A stretch of DNA of 64,000 nt from Frigoriflavimonas asaccharolytica (GCF_013294015.1 NZ_JABSNO010000013.1:20916-84915); one strand, 5' to 3'; shown: positions 27,346 to 37,502, counted from the first letter of the stretch. A program made the numbers and translations. The notes: generated by a model not told the origin, from the letters alone.

Positions 27346-29019
27346 TTATTCTGGCTTAAAACCATCCTTCAAAGTAACCGTTTGGTTGAATATTAATTTA
27401 TTTTCTGAGGAATCTCTATCTTTCGCAAAATAACCTAAACGCTGAAATTGCAAAGCTTTTTCGATCTCTACTTCTGCTAAAGCAGGTTCGCCAAAACCAC
27501 TTATAATCGTCATTGAATTTGGATTTACGAATTCTAAAAAGTCAGTTTCTTTCTCTGCATCTGGTTGTTCTACGGTGAACAATCTTTCGAACATTCTCAC
27601 TTCCAATGGAATTGCATGTTTTGCAGAAACCCAATGCAGAGTTCCTTTTACTTTTCTTAAACTTTCTTCAGTTCCACTTCCAGATTTACTTTTTTCATCA
27701 TAAGTAGCATAAATAGTCGTGATTTCTCCGTTCTCATCTTTATCAACCCTTTCTGCTTTAATGATGTAGCCAGATTTCAAACGAACTTCTCCACCTAATT
27801 TTAATCTGAAAAATTTCTTGTTGGCTTCTTCTTTAAAATCTTCTTTTTCTATATACAATTCTCTGCTGAAAGGCACTTTTCTTAGTCCCGCAGATTCATC
27901 TTCTTGGTTATTTTCTGTTTCCAACCATTCTTCTTGGCCTTCTGGATAATTTTCTATAATTAATTTTATAGGATCCAAAACCGCCATCATTCTATTAGCA
28001 ACTTTATTGAGATCTTCGCGTACACAGAACTCTAAAAGAGCAATATCAATCAAATTTTCACGTTTTGCAACGCCTACTTTTTCTATAAAATTTTTGATGG
28101 AATTGGCCGTATAACCTTTTCTACGCATACCAGAAATTGTTGGCATTCTAGGATCGTCCCAACCTGTTACCACTTTTTCTTCCACTAATCTTTGCAACTT
28201 TCTTTTAGAAGTAATCAGGTATGAGACATTCATTCTAGCGAATTCTCGCTGTTTATTTCTAACGGTACCATCTTTATATATTTGGTCTAAATACCAATCA
28301 TACAAAGGTCTATGATTTTCAAATTCTAAACTACAAAGGGAATGCGAAATTTGCTCTAGATAATCACTTTCGCCATGTGCCCAATCGTACATTGGATAGA
28401 TTTTCCATTGGTCGCCAGTTCTGTGGTGCGTTTTTTTCAAAATTCGGTACATTACAGGATCGCGCATATTCATATTGGGCGATTTCATGTCTATTTTTGC
28501 GCGCAAACTCATTGCTCCCACTTCAAAATCTCCATTTTTCATGCCTTCAAAAAGTTTTAAACTTTCTTCAGCAGGTCGGTTTCTGAACGGTGAATCTACA
28601 CCTTCTTCAAATGGGGTTTTTCTTTGCTCGGTAATAGCTTCAGACTTTTGCTCATCTATATAGGCTTTTCCATTTTTTATCATTTCAACAGCCCAATTGT
28701 ACAATTCATCAAAATAATCTGATGCGTACAATTCTTTATCATACTTAAAACCCAACCAATCAATATCTTTCTTGATGGAATCTACAAATTCTTGCTCTTC
28801 TTTTTCTGGGTTGGTATCATCAAAACGAAGATTTACTGGTGCGCCGTATTTTTCGCCTAAACCAAAATTAATGCAGATGGCTTTGGTGTGCCCAACATGC
28901 AAATAACCATTTGGTTCTGGTGGAAAACGAAAACGCAATTGGTCTTTAGGTAAACCATTTGCGATATCTTCTTCTATAATTTGTTCTATAAAATTCAGGG
29001 ATTTGTATTCTTCTTCCAT
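27346..29019 (-). CDS. glnS: Glutaminyl-tRNA synthetase
   Basis: 557 residues, class I aminoacyl-tRNA synthetase charging tRNA-Gln directly. The HIGH motif is HVGH (41-44) within PPEPNGYLHVGHTKA, and the KMSKS-type loop is ITSKRK (269-274). GlnRS is told from GluRS by FEEGVDSPFRNRP and the long beta-barrel C-terminal anticodon-binding domain. Length matches bacterial GlnRS. A TAAATTTG box sits just upstream (29036-29043, minus strand). Confidence 0.96.
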   Translation of the reverse strand: MEEEYKSLNFIEQIIEEDIANGLPKDQLRFRFPPEPNGYLHVGHTKAICINFGLGEKYGAPVNLRFDDTNPEKEEQEFVDSIKKDIDWLGFKYDKELYASDYFDELYNWAVEMIKNGKAYIDEQKSEAITEQRKTPFEEGVDSPFRNRPAEESLKLFEGMKNGDFEVGAMSLRAKIDMKSPNMNMRDPVMYRILKKTHHRTGDQWKIYPMYDWAHGESDYLEQISHSLCSLEFENHRPLYDWYLDQIYKDGTVRNKQREFARMNVSYLITSKRKLQRLVEEKVVTGWDDPRMPTISGMRRKGYTANSIKNFIEKVGVAKRENLIDIALLEFCVREDLNKVANRMMAVLDPIKLIIENYPEGQEEWLETENNQEDESAGLRKVPFSRELYIEKEDFKEEANKKFFRLKLGGEVRLKSGYIIKAERVDKDENGEITTIYATYDEKSKSGSGTEESLRKVKGTLHWVSAKHAIPLEVRMFERLFTVEQPDAEKETDFLEFVNPNSMTIISGFGEPALAEVEIEKALQFQRLGYFAKDRDSSENKLIFNQTVTLKDGFKPE

Positions 29020-29271
29020 ATCTTTATTTAGGCTGCAAATTTAGGGATAATTTTACCAAAAATAGGATGGAATGATATTTAGAAATCAACATCCATGTAA
29101 ATTCGCACGAAAATATTTTGAGCACTATTAAATTTTTTCATTTAAAAATGATGATCTAATGAAATACATCTTTTGAAATCAAAAAGAACATTTTCTGGCC
29201 GATTAACCTAGTTTTTAATAATTTATCAATTTAATCCTACTAAATACCATATGTAAATTTTTATTGAAGTA

Positions 29272-31164
29272 TTAATTTTTTATAAATTTTAAATTCTTAC
29301 CAGCTACTTGCAAATAGTATACGCCAACATTTAACTTAGAAATATTGATGGATTTTTTATTTCTAAAAGGTGCAATTTCGGAAAGTAGTAATCTTCCAGT
29401 TGCATCATAAATTTTCACATCTGTTATTTTTTGTAAATCGTTACCCTTTAAGAATATTTCGTTTTGAGCGGGATTTGGATAGATGATAAATTGATTTTCA
29501 TTCGCAAATTCAATAACATTCAGGACAGAATCTGTACCTAAATCTACTGTATAATCGTTTGGGTGTTGCGTCCATTCAGAAATTGTAAAATCTGATCTTG
29601 GATCCGTAACGTCCATATTTCTATATAAAGATTGATTGTTTAATGTGTTTGAAGTATCTTTAAAACCTATAGCATCTACTGTTGTATAATAAATATCATA
29701 ATTATTTGTGGAAACTGTTTTCAAATATTTTGTAGCGTAAGCAAGTTCTACATATTGCGTCCCAGTGAAAGTTAATGGTGGAGCTGCAGTTACGAAATTT
29801 GCTTGGTCTACGGTGTAATTTGGAAAACTAGCAAAGGGATTGATGATCACTTTTCTTTCATTCGGAGCCAAAGTTCCTTCTAGCATATAACTACCGCTAA
29901 AATAATAGGTAGTTCCAGTTCCTTTAAATTGAATGGACAAATGATAATTATTTAGAACAACATCATGTCCAGTTTTATTCATAATTTCTATAGCAGAGTT
30001 GGATTGATTACTTCCCGAATTTGTAGATCCTTCTATGTATTTTGTAATCATCAAATCTTTTGCGAGAATATCTGCACCAACCGTAGAAACTGATAATACG
30101 TTGCTGTCTACAGATTGCAAATATCCTTTATCATACGCTCTTACCGTAAAATTATATGTTGTATTTGGCGTTAAGCGATCTGCCACAAAATTGGTTGTTT
30201 TTGTGTAACCAATATAATTTCCATTTTGGAAAACTTGATAGCCAAGAAAGTCTGTATCTGCAATTTGTTGCCAAGATAATTTAACAAAAGATTCACCAAT
30301 TCCATTATTGATAAGTAAAGCAGGAGCTTGTGGTGCAATTGCATCTGCAGTTTCAGACCAAATCATATTCACCCATTCTGGATGATCTATAAATGGATTT
30401 CTGGTTTTTTCTATATTAAAAATAGCATTATTTCTATTGATTTCTCTCGGTGAAACGGGATCCAGAGTATTCCATTCTTTCAACATAGTGATATACCAAT
30501 CTTCATATCCTTTTTCTTCACTCCCATCAAGTGGACACGTAGAAAGTTGGTGATTAAAAGATTTTAAAGAACCTTCATACCTCGTCACAAAATATAATAA
30601 ATATCTCGCAACATCGCCTTTAAATTCATCTATAGGTTCGTACACTAAATTAGAATATCCTGGAGTTGTACTATTTCCTAGTTTGCTGCCATTCGAGAAC
30701 AATCTATTGTTTCCGTTGTTTCTTGCATACGGATAATTACTTCTTCTCTGGTTGATGTACGCATCTGCAGGAATCAAATAATTCATATCAGAATACATTG
30801 GATAAACACCATAATAGGTACTTTGTGGCATCCCGTGTTCTCTATTAAAACCCTGTCCTTCTGCAGAAGCAGTACCAACAATTTGTGTTGGAGTATAGCT
30901 GTAAGCATCTGGTCCAGTAGGATTTTCTGAATAAATATCTAGAATTGTTCCATCGTTTTCGTAAATATTGTCAATATCTGTGGTGGCGTAAAAATCTGTA
31001 ACATCGCTGTAATTATAAGCATAATGTTTTGCAGAAATTATTTGACTAATTTTATTTTTTAAAGCATAACCAGTTAATCCACTTGTACCGTCGTAATATC
31101 CGGTAGGAATTTGTGCTAGACTAAAAAAAGGCATCAATAAGAGAAAATATAAAGATTTTTTCAT
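29272..31164 (-). CDS. Secreted endonuclease I-type nuclease with FN3, lamin-tail-like and T9SS sorting domains
   Basis: 630 residues. Signal peptide (to about 17), then an endonuclease I (EndA/NucM, His-Me finger) domain to about 280 with NREHGMPQS (His110 the likely catalytic base) and a downstream Asn-rich metal-binding part. A fibronectin type III module (about 282-370), a lamin-tail-like beta domain (about 378-500) and a T9SS type A sorting domain (from YPNPAQNEIF to the end) follow. It should be an extracellular or surface-attached DNase/RNase used for nutrient scavenging or biofilm DNA. Single gene, flanked by an AT-rich spacer. Confidence 0.9.
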   Translation of the reverse strand: MKKSLYFLLLMPFFSLAQIPTGYYDGTSGLTGYALKNKISQIISAKHYAYNYSDVTDFYATTDIDNIYENDGTILDIYSENPTGPDAYSYTPTQIVGTASAEGQGFNREHGMPQSTYYGVYPMYSDMNYLIPADAYINQRRSNYPYARNNGNNRLFSNGSKLGNSTTPGYSNLVYEPIDEFKGDVARYLLYFVTRYEGSLKSFNHQLSTCPLDGSEEKGYEDWYITMLKEWNTLDPVSPREINRNNAIFNIEKTRNPFIDHPEWVNMIWSETADAIAPQAPALLINNGIGESFVKLSWQQIADTDFLGYQVFQNGNYIGYTKTTNFVADRLTPNTTYNFTVRAYDKGYLQSVDSNVLSVSTVGADILAKDLMITKYIEGSTNSGSNQSNSAIEIMNKTGHDVVLNNYHLSIQFKGTGTTYYFSGSYMLEGTLAPNERKVIINPFASFPNYTVDQANFVTAAPPLTFTGTQYVELAYATKYLKTVSTNNYDIYYTTVDAIGFKDTSNTLNNQSLYRNMDVTDPRSDFTISEWTQHPNDYTVDLGTDSVLNVIEFANENQFIIYPNPAQNEIFLKGNDLQKITDVKIYDATGRLLLSEIAPFRNKKSINISKLNVGVYYLQVAGKNLKFIKN

Positions 31165-31267
31165 GTTTAATAATTGTAATATGCAAAATTACGGATTTAC
31201 AATGGAAAAAGGTTTTAATTCTATATGAACAAAACGTTATTTTTGCAAAAGAAAATTTTTCTTTTCA

Positions 31268-31939
31268 ATGAAAAAAATTGGGTACTTTTTAAAAAACTAT
31301 TATTTAAATAAATCTATTTACTTATTAATTTCTGTAGCTTTATTTTTTATTTCCTTGTGGATTATATTTCTGATTACAGATGAGATCGTTCTAGAAAAAG
31401 AAACTTACTTTGATGAGACAATTTTTTCATTATTTAAAAATTTTATCCGAAATGAAAGATTGGATAAAATTGTTCAAACAATTACCAATTTATCTTCCCC
31501 AACTTTTATTAAGTTCTTCTTTCCAGCATTGGTATTGCTATTATTTATAATTAAACAGAAAAAGAAAGCAATATTTCTGTTTATTTCTGGAATTGGAGGC
31601 ATTATATTATTAGTAGTTTTAAAAAATATATTTGCGCGAGCAAGACCTCCCTATCCTTTATTATTTTCAGAAGATGGTTTTAGTTTTCCTAGTGGACATG
31701 CTACTTTTAGCTTCGTTTTTTATGGCGCAATTGCTTATTTAATTTGGCTAACCCAACTTCCGAAATTTTTGAAACTAACACTGATCACTTTGATAGTTTC
31801 ACTTTCTATCGCTATTGGTATCAGTAGAATTTATCTACGTGTACACTATCCAAGTGATGTTTTAGCAGGATTTTGCTTGGGTTACAGTTGGCTATTGATG
31901 ATGATTTATATCTATAGAAAGTGGTTTCCTTTAAATTAA
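31268..31939 (+). CDS. PAP2-superfamily phosphatase
   Basis: 223 residues with about five or six transmembrane helices. All three catalytic motifs of the family are present: KNIFARARP, PSGHATFS, and SRIYLRVHYPSD. The histidines of the second and third are the nucleophile and acid/base. Substrates of such enzymes include phosphatidic acid, undecaprenyl pyrophosphate and phosphatidylglycerophosphate; which applies here is unclear. A TATTTTTG box (31238-31245) lies 22 bases before the ATG. Confidence 0.9.
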   Translation: MKKIGYFLKNYYLNKSIYLLISVALFFISLWIIFLITDEIVLEKETYFDETIFSLFKNFIRNERLDKIVQTITNLSSPTFIKFFFPALVLLLFIIKQKKKAIFLFISGIGGIILLVVLKNIFARARPPYPLLFSEDGFSFPSGHATFSFVFYGAIAYLIWLTQLPKFLKLTLITLIVSLSIAIGISRIYLRVHYPSDVLAGFCLGYSWLLMMIYIYRKWFPLN

Positions 31940-32026
31940 AATTCTTTTTTTGAGAAATAAATGATTTTTTAACTAAAATTTTTCTATTTATTACAAAATA
32001 TTTACCTTTACAAAATATACAACTTT

Positions 32027-33154
32027 ATGAACGACAACCTAAAAATGATTGCTGAAACAGCAAGAGATTTTGCAGAGAAAAAAATAAGACCAAACATAAT
32101 GGAATGGGACGAAAGTCAAACTTTCCCAAAAGATTTATTTCATGAATTAGGTGAAATGGGTTTCATGGGTATCGTAATTCCAGAAGAATATGGTGGTTCT
32201 GGCCTTGGTTACCATGAATACGTAACTATATTAGACGAAATATCGCAAGTAGATCCTTCGATCGGATTATCAGTTGCAGCACATAATTCTTTATGCACCA
32301 ATCATATATATGAATTTGGAAACGAAGAGCAAAGACAAAGATGGTTGCCACAATTGGCTTCTGGAAAAGTTATCGGAGCATGGGGTCTTACGGAGCACAA
32401 CACAGGATCTGATTCTGGTGGTATGAGTACTACCGCTGTAAAAGATGGCGACGATTGGATTATCAATGGCGCAAAAAACTTTATTACGCATGCAATCTCT
32501 GGAGATATTGCTGTTGTAATGACGAGAACAGGTGAAGTTGGAGCAAAAAACAATTCCACTGCTTTTGTAATTGAAAAAGGAACAGCTGGTTTTACATCTG
32601 GAAAAAAGGAAAATAAACTGGGAATGAGAGCTTCTGAAACTGCAGAATTAATTTTTGATAATGTAAGAGTTTCCGATGCAAACAGACTAGGAGAAGTTGG
32701 TTCTGGTTTCAAACAAGCCATGAAGATATTAGATGGTGGTAGAATTTCTATAGCTGCACTATCTTTAGGAACTGCAAGAGGTGCATACAAAGCAGCTTTG
32801 CAATATTCAAAGGAAAGAAAACAGTTTGGAAAAGCTATTAATGAATTTCAAGCAGTGAATTTTATGTTAGCAGATATGGCAACAGAAATTTCTGCGGCAG
32901 AATTATTAATTCAAAAAGCTTCTAATCTAAAAAATGCTAAAGAAAAAATGACTGTAGAAGGTGCAATGGCGAAATTATATGCATCCGAAGCTTGTGTAAG
33001 AATTAGTAATAATGCTATTCAAATTTTTGGAGGCTACGGTTACACGAAAGATTTTCCAGTAGAGAAATTCTACAGAGATTCTAAATTATGTACCATAGGA
33101 GAAGGAACTTCAGAAATCCAAAGATTGGTAATTGGTAGAGAAATTTCTAGATAA
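32027..33154 (+). CDS. Acyl-CoA dehydrogenase
   Basis: 375 residues, standard length. FAD-dependent alpha,beta-dehydrogenation of acyl-CoA in fatty-acid or branched-chain amino-acid degradation. Signatures: GAWGLTEHNTGSDSGG (about 121-136), QIFGGYGYTKDFPVEKFYRD (about 334-353) and the catalytic-base segment IGEGTSEIQ near the C-terminus. The substrate chain length is not evident. It stands alone and is followed by an intrinsic terminator. Confidence 0.93.
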   Translation: MNDNLKMIAETARDFAEKKIRPNIMEWDESQTFPKDLFHELGEMGFMGIVIPEEYGGSGLGYHEYVTILDEISQVDPSIGLSVAAHNSLCTNHIYEFGNEEQRQRWLPQLASGKVIGAWGLTEHNTGSDSGGMSTTAVKDGDDWIINGAKNFITHAISGDIAVVMTRTGEVGAKNNSTAFVIEKGTAGFTSGKKENKLGMRASETAELIFDNVRVSDANRLGEVGSGFKQAMKILDGGRISIAALSLGTARGAYKAALQYSKERKQFGKAINEFQAVNFMLADMATEISAAELLIQKASNLKNAKEKMTVEGAMAKLYASEACVRISNNAIQIFGGYGYTKDFPVEKFYRDSKLCTIGEGTSEIQRLVIGREISR

Positions 33155-33176
33155 TTATTTTTCTTATTTAAATTAC

Positions 33177-33207
33177 AAACCGATTCAAAAATGAGTCGGT
33201 TTTTTTA
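33177..33207 (+). terminator. Terminator of the acyl-CoA dehydrogenase gene
   Basis: 10-bp stem (AAACCGATTC with GAGTCGGTTT, one T-G wobble), 6-base loop and T-run. Confidence 0.85.
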
Positions 33208-33367
33208 TTCATTCATCTCAAAAATATAGTGAAATACGATAGTTTTAACATAATTGCAAAAAGGTTTAAAATTTGATAATAAAAAAGTTTTTTGTTTCAT
33301 AATAATTCATACATTTGATTCCCTTAATAAGGAATAAAAAATAACGAATTTTAAAATCTTAAACAAA

Positions 33368-36286
33368 ATGAAAACAAAACTATTATCGATCGCCTTTATG
33401 GCTGTTACCGGTTTTTCCTTTGGTCAAGCCGGTTCTTTGTGGACTAATACTGCAAGAAATGCAGGAACGAAAGTTTTAGAAAATAAACTTTCTATTAACA
33501 ATCCCCAGTTATATTCCTTAAATATTGATGGTCTAAAATCTGCACTAGAAAATGCACCCAAAAAATTAGGAAAAAACGAAAAATCTCAAAATATTATCCC
33601 TTTTCCAACGGCTAATAATACAATGGAAAATTTTAAAGTTTCAGAGTTATCTAATTTTGATCCAGCTTTAGCAGCAAAGTATCCAGAAATTAAATCATAT
33701 GTTGGTCAAAGTTTAGAAAATCCTACAAATATTATTTATTTCAGCGTTTCTCCATTAGGATTATCTTCTATGGAAATTAGCGCTGATGATTCCGCTGTTT
33801 TTATAGAACCGTACACAAAGGACAATTCAACTTATATTGTTTACAAAAAATCTGATAAAACATCAAGTTTAAGTAAATTTGAATGTGCTACTATTGATGA
33901 TGCTAAATCTCAAATAGTAAGTAATATGACTGCAAGACCAAATGCTGATGATGCAAAATTGAGAACTTTCCGTTTAGCAATGTCTGTAACAGGTGAATAT
34001 ACTGCCTATTTTGGAGGAACAAAAGCCTTGGCATTAGCAGCAATTAACAATACAATGACAAGAGTTAATGCTATTTTCGAAAAAGATTTTTCTGCTCGAA
34101 TGGTATTAATTGCAAATAATGATGCGGTAATTTATACAAGCGCATCCTCTGATCCCTACTCAGCTTCAAGCAGCATGGCTAATTGGAATTCTCAATTACA
34201 ATCAACCTTAACTTCTGTAATTGGAGAAGCAAATTATGATGTTGGGCATCTATTTGGCGCATCTGGTGGTGGCGGAAATGCTGGTTGTATTGGTTGCGTT
34301 TGCGTAAATGGAAGCAAAGGAAGTGGATACACTTCTCCTTCAGATGGTGTACCAAGTGGTGATAATTTTGATGTAGATTATGTAGCGCATGAATTGGGAC
34401 ATCAATTTGGAGCTAATCATACATTTTCAATGAGCAATGAAGGAACTGGTGTAAATATGGAGCCAGGTTCTGGATCAACTATAATGGGTTACGCTGGAAT
34501 TACTAGTCAAGATATTCAAGCACATTCTGATGCTTATTTCCACGCTGTTAGTATCCAACAAGTAACAGATAATATTAAAACTAAAACATGTCCGACATCT
34601 ACAAATACTGGCAATTCAATTCCAACTGCTAACGCTGGTTTAGATTTTACCATTCCTAAAAGTACTCCATTTATGTTAACAGGAGTTGGAACAGATGCTA
34701 ATGGTGACGTTTTAACTTACAATTGGGAACAATTGGATAATGCTTCTAGTTCGCAAACAGGAGCAAGTTCAGCAGCTACTGCTACTAAGACTTCTGGTCC
34801 AACTTTCAGATCTTATCTATCCACAACAACTCCAACAAGGTACTTCCCTAACATGTCGAGAGTTTTGGCCGGTGCTACTACAACATCAGGTTCAGAAATA
34901 GTGGTTGAAGCTTTGCCATCTGTTGCAAGAAATTTAAATTTCAGATTTACAGTTCGAGATAATAGACCTTCTGGATCTGCAAATAATTCTGACGATGCCA
35001 TAATTACTGTAAATTCTACAGCAGGACCTTTCGCAGTTACATCGCAAGCAACCAGCACTTCTTACACGGGTGGTTCTTCACAAACGATTACTTGGAATAT
35101 AGCTGGAACAACTGCAAATAGTATCAATGCTGCGAATGTTGATATTTTATGGTCAAACAATAATGGAAATTCTTGGACTACATTATTAGCAGCAACACCT
35201 AATGATGGTTCGCAAGCGGTTACTATTCCAAATGCTACAACTTCTACTGGTAGAATTATGGTAAAAGGAAGTAATCATATTTTCTTTAATGTAAATACAG
35301 CAAATATTACTGTTTCCGCGGGTTCAAGTGATACCATCGCTCCTACTGCGCCAACTCTATCTGCTTCTGGTACAACTACAAATTCTACCAATCTATCTTG
35401 GAGTGGAGCAACAGATAATGTAGGAGTTAATGGATATAACGTATATCAAAATACTGCACTTTTGGGATCTACAAGTTCAACAAGTTATTCTGTTTCAGGA
35501 CTTTCAGCTGCAACTAATTATTCATTTACAGTAAAAGCGAAAGATGCTGCAGGAAATATTTCAGCTTCAAGTAACACAGTTTCCGTAACTACACTTTCAA
35601 ATGCTGTAAACTATTGTACTTCTTCAGCTACAAACACTTCTGATGAAAGAATAGGAAATGTAAAATTTAATACCATCAACAATAGTTCTACTGGCACTTC
35701 TGGATATGAGAATTTCACTTCAATATCAACAAATATCACAAGAGGAACAAATTATACATTATCTATTACTCCAACTTGGAGTTCTACAAAATACAATGAA
35801 GCCTACGCAGTATATATTGATTACAATGGAAATGGATTATTTACAGATTCTGGCGAAACAGTTTGGACCAAAGCTGCATCTACTACAACTCCAGTAACAG
35901 GCTCAGTTACAATTCCTGCTTCTGCCAAATTAGGCGCAACAAGAATGAGAGTTATAATGCAGTACAATGTAGTTCCAACTACACCGTGCGGAACTTTCAC
36001 CTATGGACAAGTGGAAGATTATACAGTAAATATCAACTCTGCTGCAAGAGAATCTATTGGTGTAGAAAATATGGTTCAAGATTTCACTATTTATCCAAAC
36101 CCTGTAAAAGGCAATATTCTGTATATTAAAAATAATGAATCAAAAGATTTTAATATCTTCGATATGACTGGGAAATTGATTAGTTCCGGAGTTATTACTG
36201 AGCAACAAATAAATATTGATAGACTTTCCGCAGGTGTTTATCTTATTCAAATTGGAAAAACATCAAAGAGATTTATCAAACAATAA
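33368..36286 (+). CDS. Secreted reprolysin-like zinc metallopeptidase with FN3, GEVED and T9SS domains
   Basis: 972 residues. Signal peptide, a propeptide-like region to about 190, then a metzincin protease domain with HELGHQFGANH (zinc ligands His341, His345, His351). A cysteine cluster, CIGCVC, stands about 25 residues before the zinc site. C-terminal modules: beta-sandwich domains (about 415-650), an FN3 repeat (about 660-745), a GEVED domain (about 755-890, ending GQVEDYTVNI) and a T9SS type A sorting domain from YPNPVKGNIL. Extracellular proteolysis is the expected role. A TACATTTG box lies at 33310-33317, and the gene has its own terminator. Confidence 0.93.
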   Translation: MKTKLLSIAFMAVTGFSFGQAGSLWTNTARNAGTKVLENKLSINNPQLYSLNIDGLKSALENAPKKLGKNEKSQNIIPFPTANNTMENFKVSELSNFDPALAAKYPEIKSYVGQSLENPTNIIYFSVSPLGLSSMEISADDSAVFIEPYTKDNSTYIVYKKSDKTSSLSKFECATIDDAKSQIVSNMTARPNADDAKLRTFRLAMSVTGEYTAYFGGTKALALAAINNTMTRVNAIFEKDFSARMVLIANNDAVIYTSASSDPYSASSSMANWNSQLQSTLTSVIGEANYDVGHLFGASGGGGNAGCIGCVCVNGSKGSGYTSPSDGVPSGDNFDVDYVAHELGHQFGANHTFSMSNEGTGVNMEPGSGSTIMGYAGITSQDIQAHSDAYFHAVSIQQVTDNIKTKTCPTSTNTGNSIPTANAGLDFTIPKSTPFMLTGVGTDANGDVLTYNWEQLDNASSSQTGASSAATATKTSGPTFRSYLSTTTPTRYFPNMSRVLAGATTTSGSEIVVEALPSVARNLNFRFTVRDNRPSGSANNSDDAIITVNSTAGPFAVTSQATSTSYTGGSSQTITWNIAGTTANSINAANVDILWSNNNGNSWTTLLAATPNDGSQAVTIPNATTSTGRIMVKGSNHIFFNVNTANITVSAGSSDTIAPTAPTLSASGTTTNSTNLSWSGATDNVGVNGYNVYQNTALLGSTSSTSYSVSGLSAATNYSFTVKAKDAAGNISASSNTVSVTTLSNAVNYCTSSATNTSDERIGNVKFNTINNSSTGTSGYENFTSISTNITRGTNYTLSITPTWSSTKYNEAYAVYIDYNGNGLFTDSGETVWTKAASTTTPVTGSVTIPASAKLGATRMRVIMQYNVVPTTPCGTFTYGQVEDYTVNINSAARESIGVENMVQDFTIYPNPVKGNILYIKNNESKDFNIFDMTGKLISSGVITEQQINIDRLSAGVYLIQIGKTSKRFIKQ

Positions 36287-36308
36287 AAAGTACTTTATTA
36301 AATTATCA

Positions 36309-36339
36309 AAAAACCGTTTCTTTTTAAGGAGCGGTTTTT
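36309..36339 (+). terminator. Terminator of the metallopeptidase gene
   Basis: 12-bp stem (arms 36309-36320 and 36328-36339, two G-T wobbles), 7-base loop; the 3' arm itself ends in five T. The T-tract overlaps the -33 element of the next promoter. Confidence 0.85.
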
Positions 36340-36366
36340 GTTTATAGGTTTGAATGTTTATATTTG
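36337..36366 (+). promoter_or_regulatory. Promoter of the MazG-like gene
   Basis: TTTG (36337-36340), an 18-base spacer and TATATTTG (36359-36366). It would start transcription near 36373, only about 10 bases before the ATG at 36383, and therefore excludes the upstream ATG at 36338. Confidence 0.65.
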
Positions 36367-36382
36367 TCTAATATTAAGAATA

Positions 36383-36853
36383 ATGATGCAAAAAATAGAT
36401 CCACTCAATCAAGTGGCAGAATTTCATAAAACTTTCAAAGCTCCAATTTTAGAAAATCCCGAAATTCCATCAGCAGAAAGATGCGAATTAAGAGTTTCTC
36501 TTCTTCAAGAAGAATTAGACGAATTAAAAACAGCGATAGCTGATAACGACTTGGTAGAAATTGCAGATGCATTGTGCGATTTGCAATATGTTTTGAGCGG
36601 GGCAGTTTTAGAATTCGGTTTAGGAGAAAAATTTCCAGATTTATTTAATGAAGTTCAAAGATCAAATATGTCTAAAGCTTGCGAAACAGAATTACAAGCG
36701 CAAGAAACTGTGGCACATTATTTGGAAAAAGGTGAAGAGGCTTTTTACGAAAAATCTGGTGAGAAGTATAATGTTCATAGAACTTCTGATCATAAAGTCT
36801 TAAAAAATAAATATTATTCTGCAGCGGATTTGAAAACAATATTAAATAAATAA
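36383..36853 (+). CDS. MazG-like nucleoside triphosphate pyrophosphohydrolase
   Basis: 156 residues from the chosen start (codon 17 of the longer frame, at 36386, is equally possible). All-alpha NTP-PPase fold. The metal-binding EELDEL and EIADALCDLQYVL segments match the E-X2-E and E-X2-D motifs of the family, so it probably hydrolyses (d)NTPs to monophosphates for pool sanitation. The first 15 codons of the longest frame would overlap the preceding terminator and promoter and look non-coding. It is followed by a structured 81-base spacer. Confidence 0.82.
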   Translation: MMQKIDPLNQVAEFHKTFKAPILENPEIPSAERCELRVSLLQEELDELKTAIADNDLVEIADALCDLQYVLSGAVLEFGLGEKFPDLFNEVQRSNMSKACETELQAQETVAHYLEKGEEAFYEKSGEKYNVHRTSDHKVLKNKYYSAADLKTILNK

Positions 36854-36875
36854 CATTGTAAGGCTGCAATCTACT

Positions 36876-36922
36876 ATTTACATAGAAACTTCCATAAGGC
36901 GTGGTGATTCTATGATGTAAAT
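36876..36922 (+). other. Long imperfect hairpin upstream of the thioredoxin-like gene
   Basis: Two 6-bp helices, ATTTAC/GTAAAT and ATAGAA/TTCTAT, stack with a 3-base bulge and enclose a 20-base loop that contains CCA/TGG. No T-run follows, so it is not a plain terminator. It could be a leader structure of the downstream gene. Confidence 0.4.
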
Positions 36923-36934
36923 CAAAATTTAATT

Positions 36935-37495
36935 ATGAAAAAATATATTACAAAATTAATCTTAGCGTCTGGTTTATTGATGATCACGCAATCTTGCGAA
37001 GCACAGAAAGTGGTAGTAAATAGAGAAGTAGAAACTACATCAGATGGGAAGATGCTACTCGGAACTCAAACAGTTTCTCAGTTTGAAAAAGCACCTTACG
37101 ATTCTTGGTACAAACAAGGAAAAGAAGAATATCAAATCAACGCAGAGGCAATTGAAGGTTTGAAAAAACAAAAATTTAAAACTTATGCCATCACCGTTTT
37201 TTTAGGAACATGGTGCGAAGATAGCCATAGAGATTTTCCAAGATTTATGAAAATTGTGGAAGCAACAGGTTTTCCAGAAGATAAATTAACGATAATTACT
37301 GTTAATAGAAAGAAAGAATCTCCAGATGGTGAAGAAGCACAATTAAATATTCAAAGAGTTCCAACATTTATCGTAAGCAGATATGGAAAAGAAATAGGAA
37401 GAATTATAGAATTTCCAACATCTGGCTATTTAGAAAAAGATCTTTTAGAAATATTAAAAAAAGATGATTCTTCTATAAAAGATATTTTTAAATAA
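36935..37495 (+). CDS. Thioredoxin-like lipoprotein with a monothiol WCxxS site
   Basis: 186 residues. Lipoprotein signal with lipobox ending TQSC (Cys21). The thioredoxin-like domain has the active-site sequence TWCEDSHRD: Cys94 is present, but the second cysteine of CxxC is Ser97. The cis-proline strand RVPTF is kept. A monothiol site argues against simple disulfide oxidation; reductase, peroxidase-like or binding roles are possible. It probably forms a pair with the DUF4230 gene that starts 7 bases downstream. Confidence 0.82.
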   Translation: MKKYITKLILASGLLMITQSCEAQKVVVNREVETTSDGKMLLGTQTVSQFEKAPYDSWYKQGKEEYQINAEAIEGLKKQKFKTYAITVFLGTWCEDSHRDFPRFMKIVEATGFPEDKLTIITVNRKKESPDGEEAQLNIQRVPTFIVSRYGKEIGRIIEFPTSGYLEKDLLEILKKDDSSIKDIFK

Positions 37496-37502
37496 AATTT
37501 TG

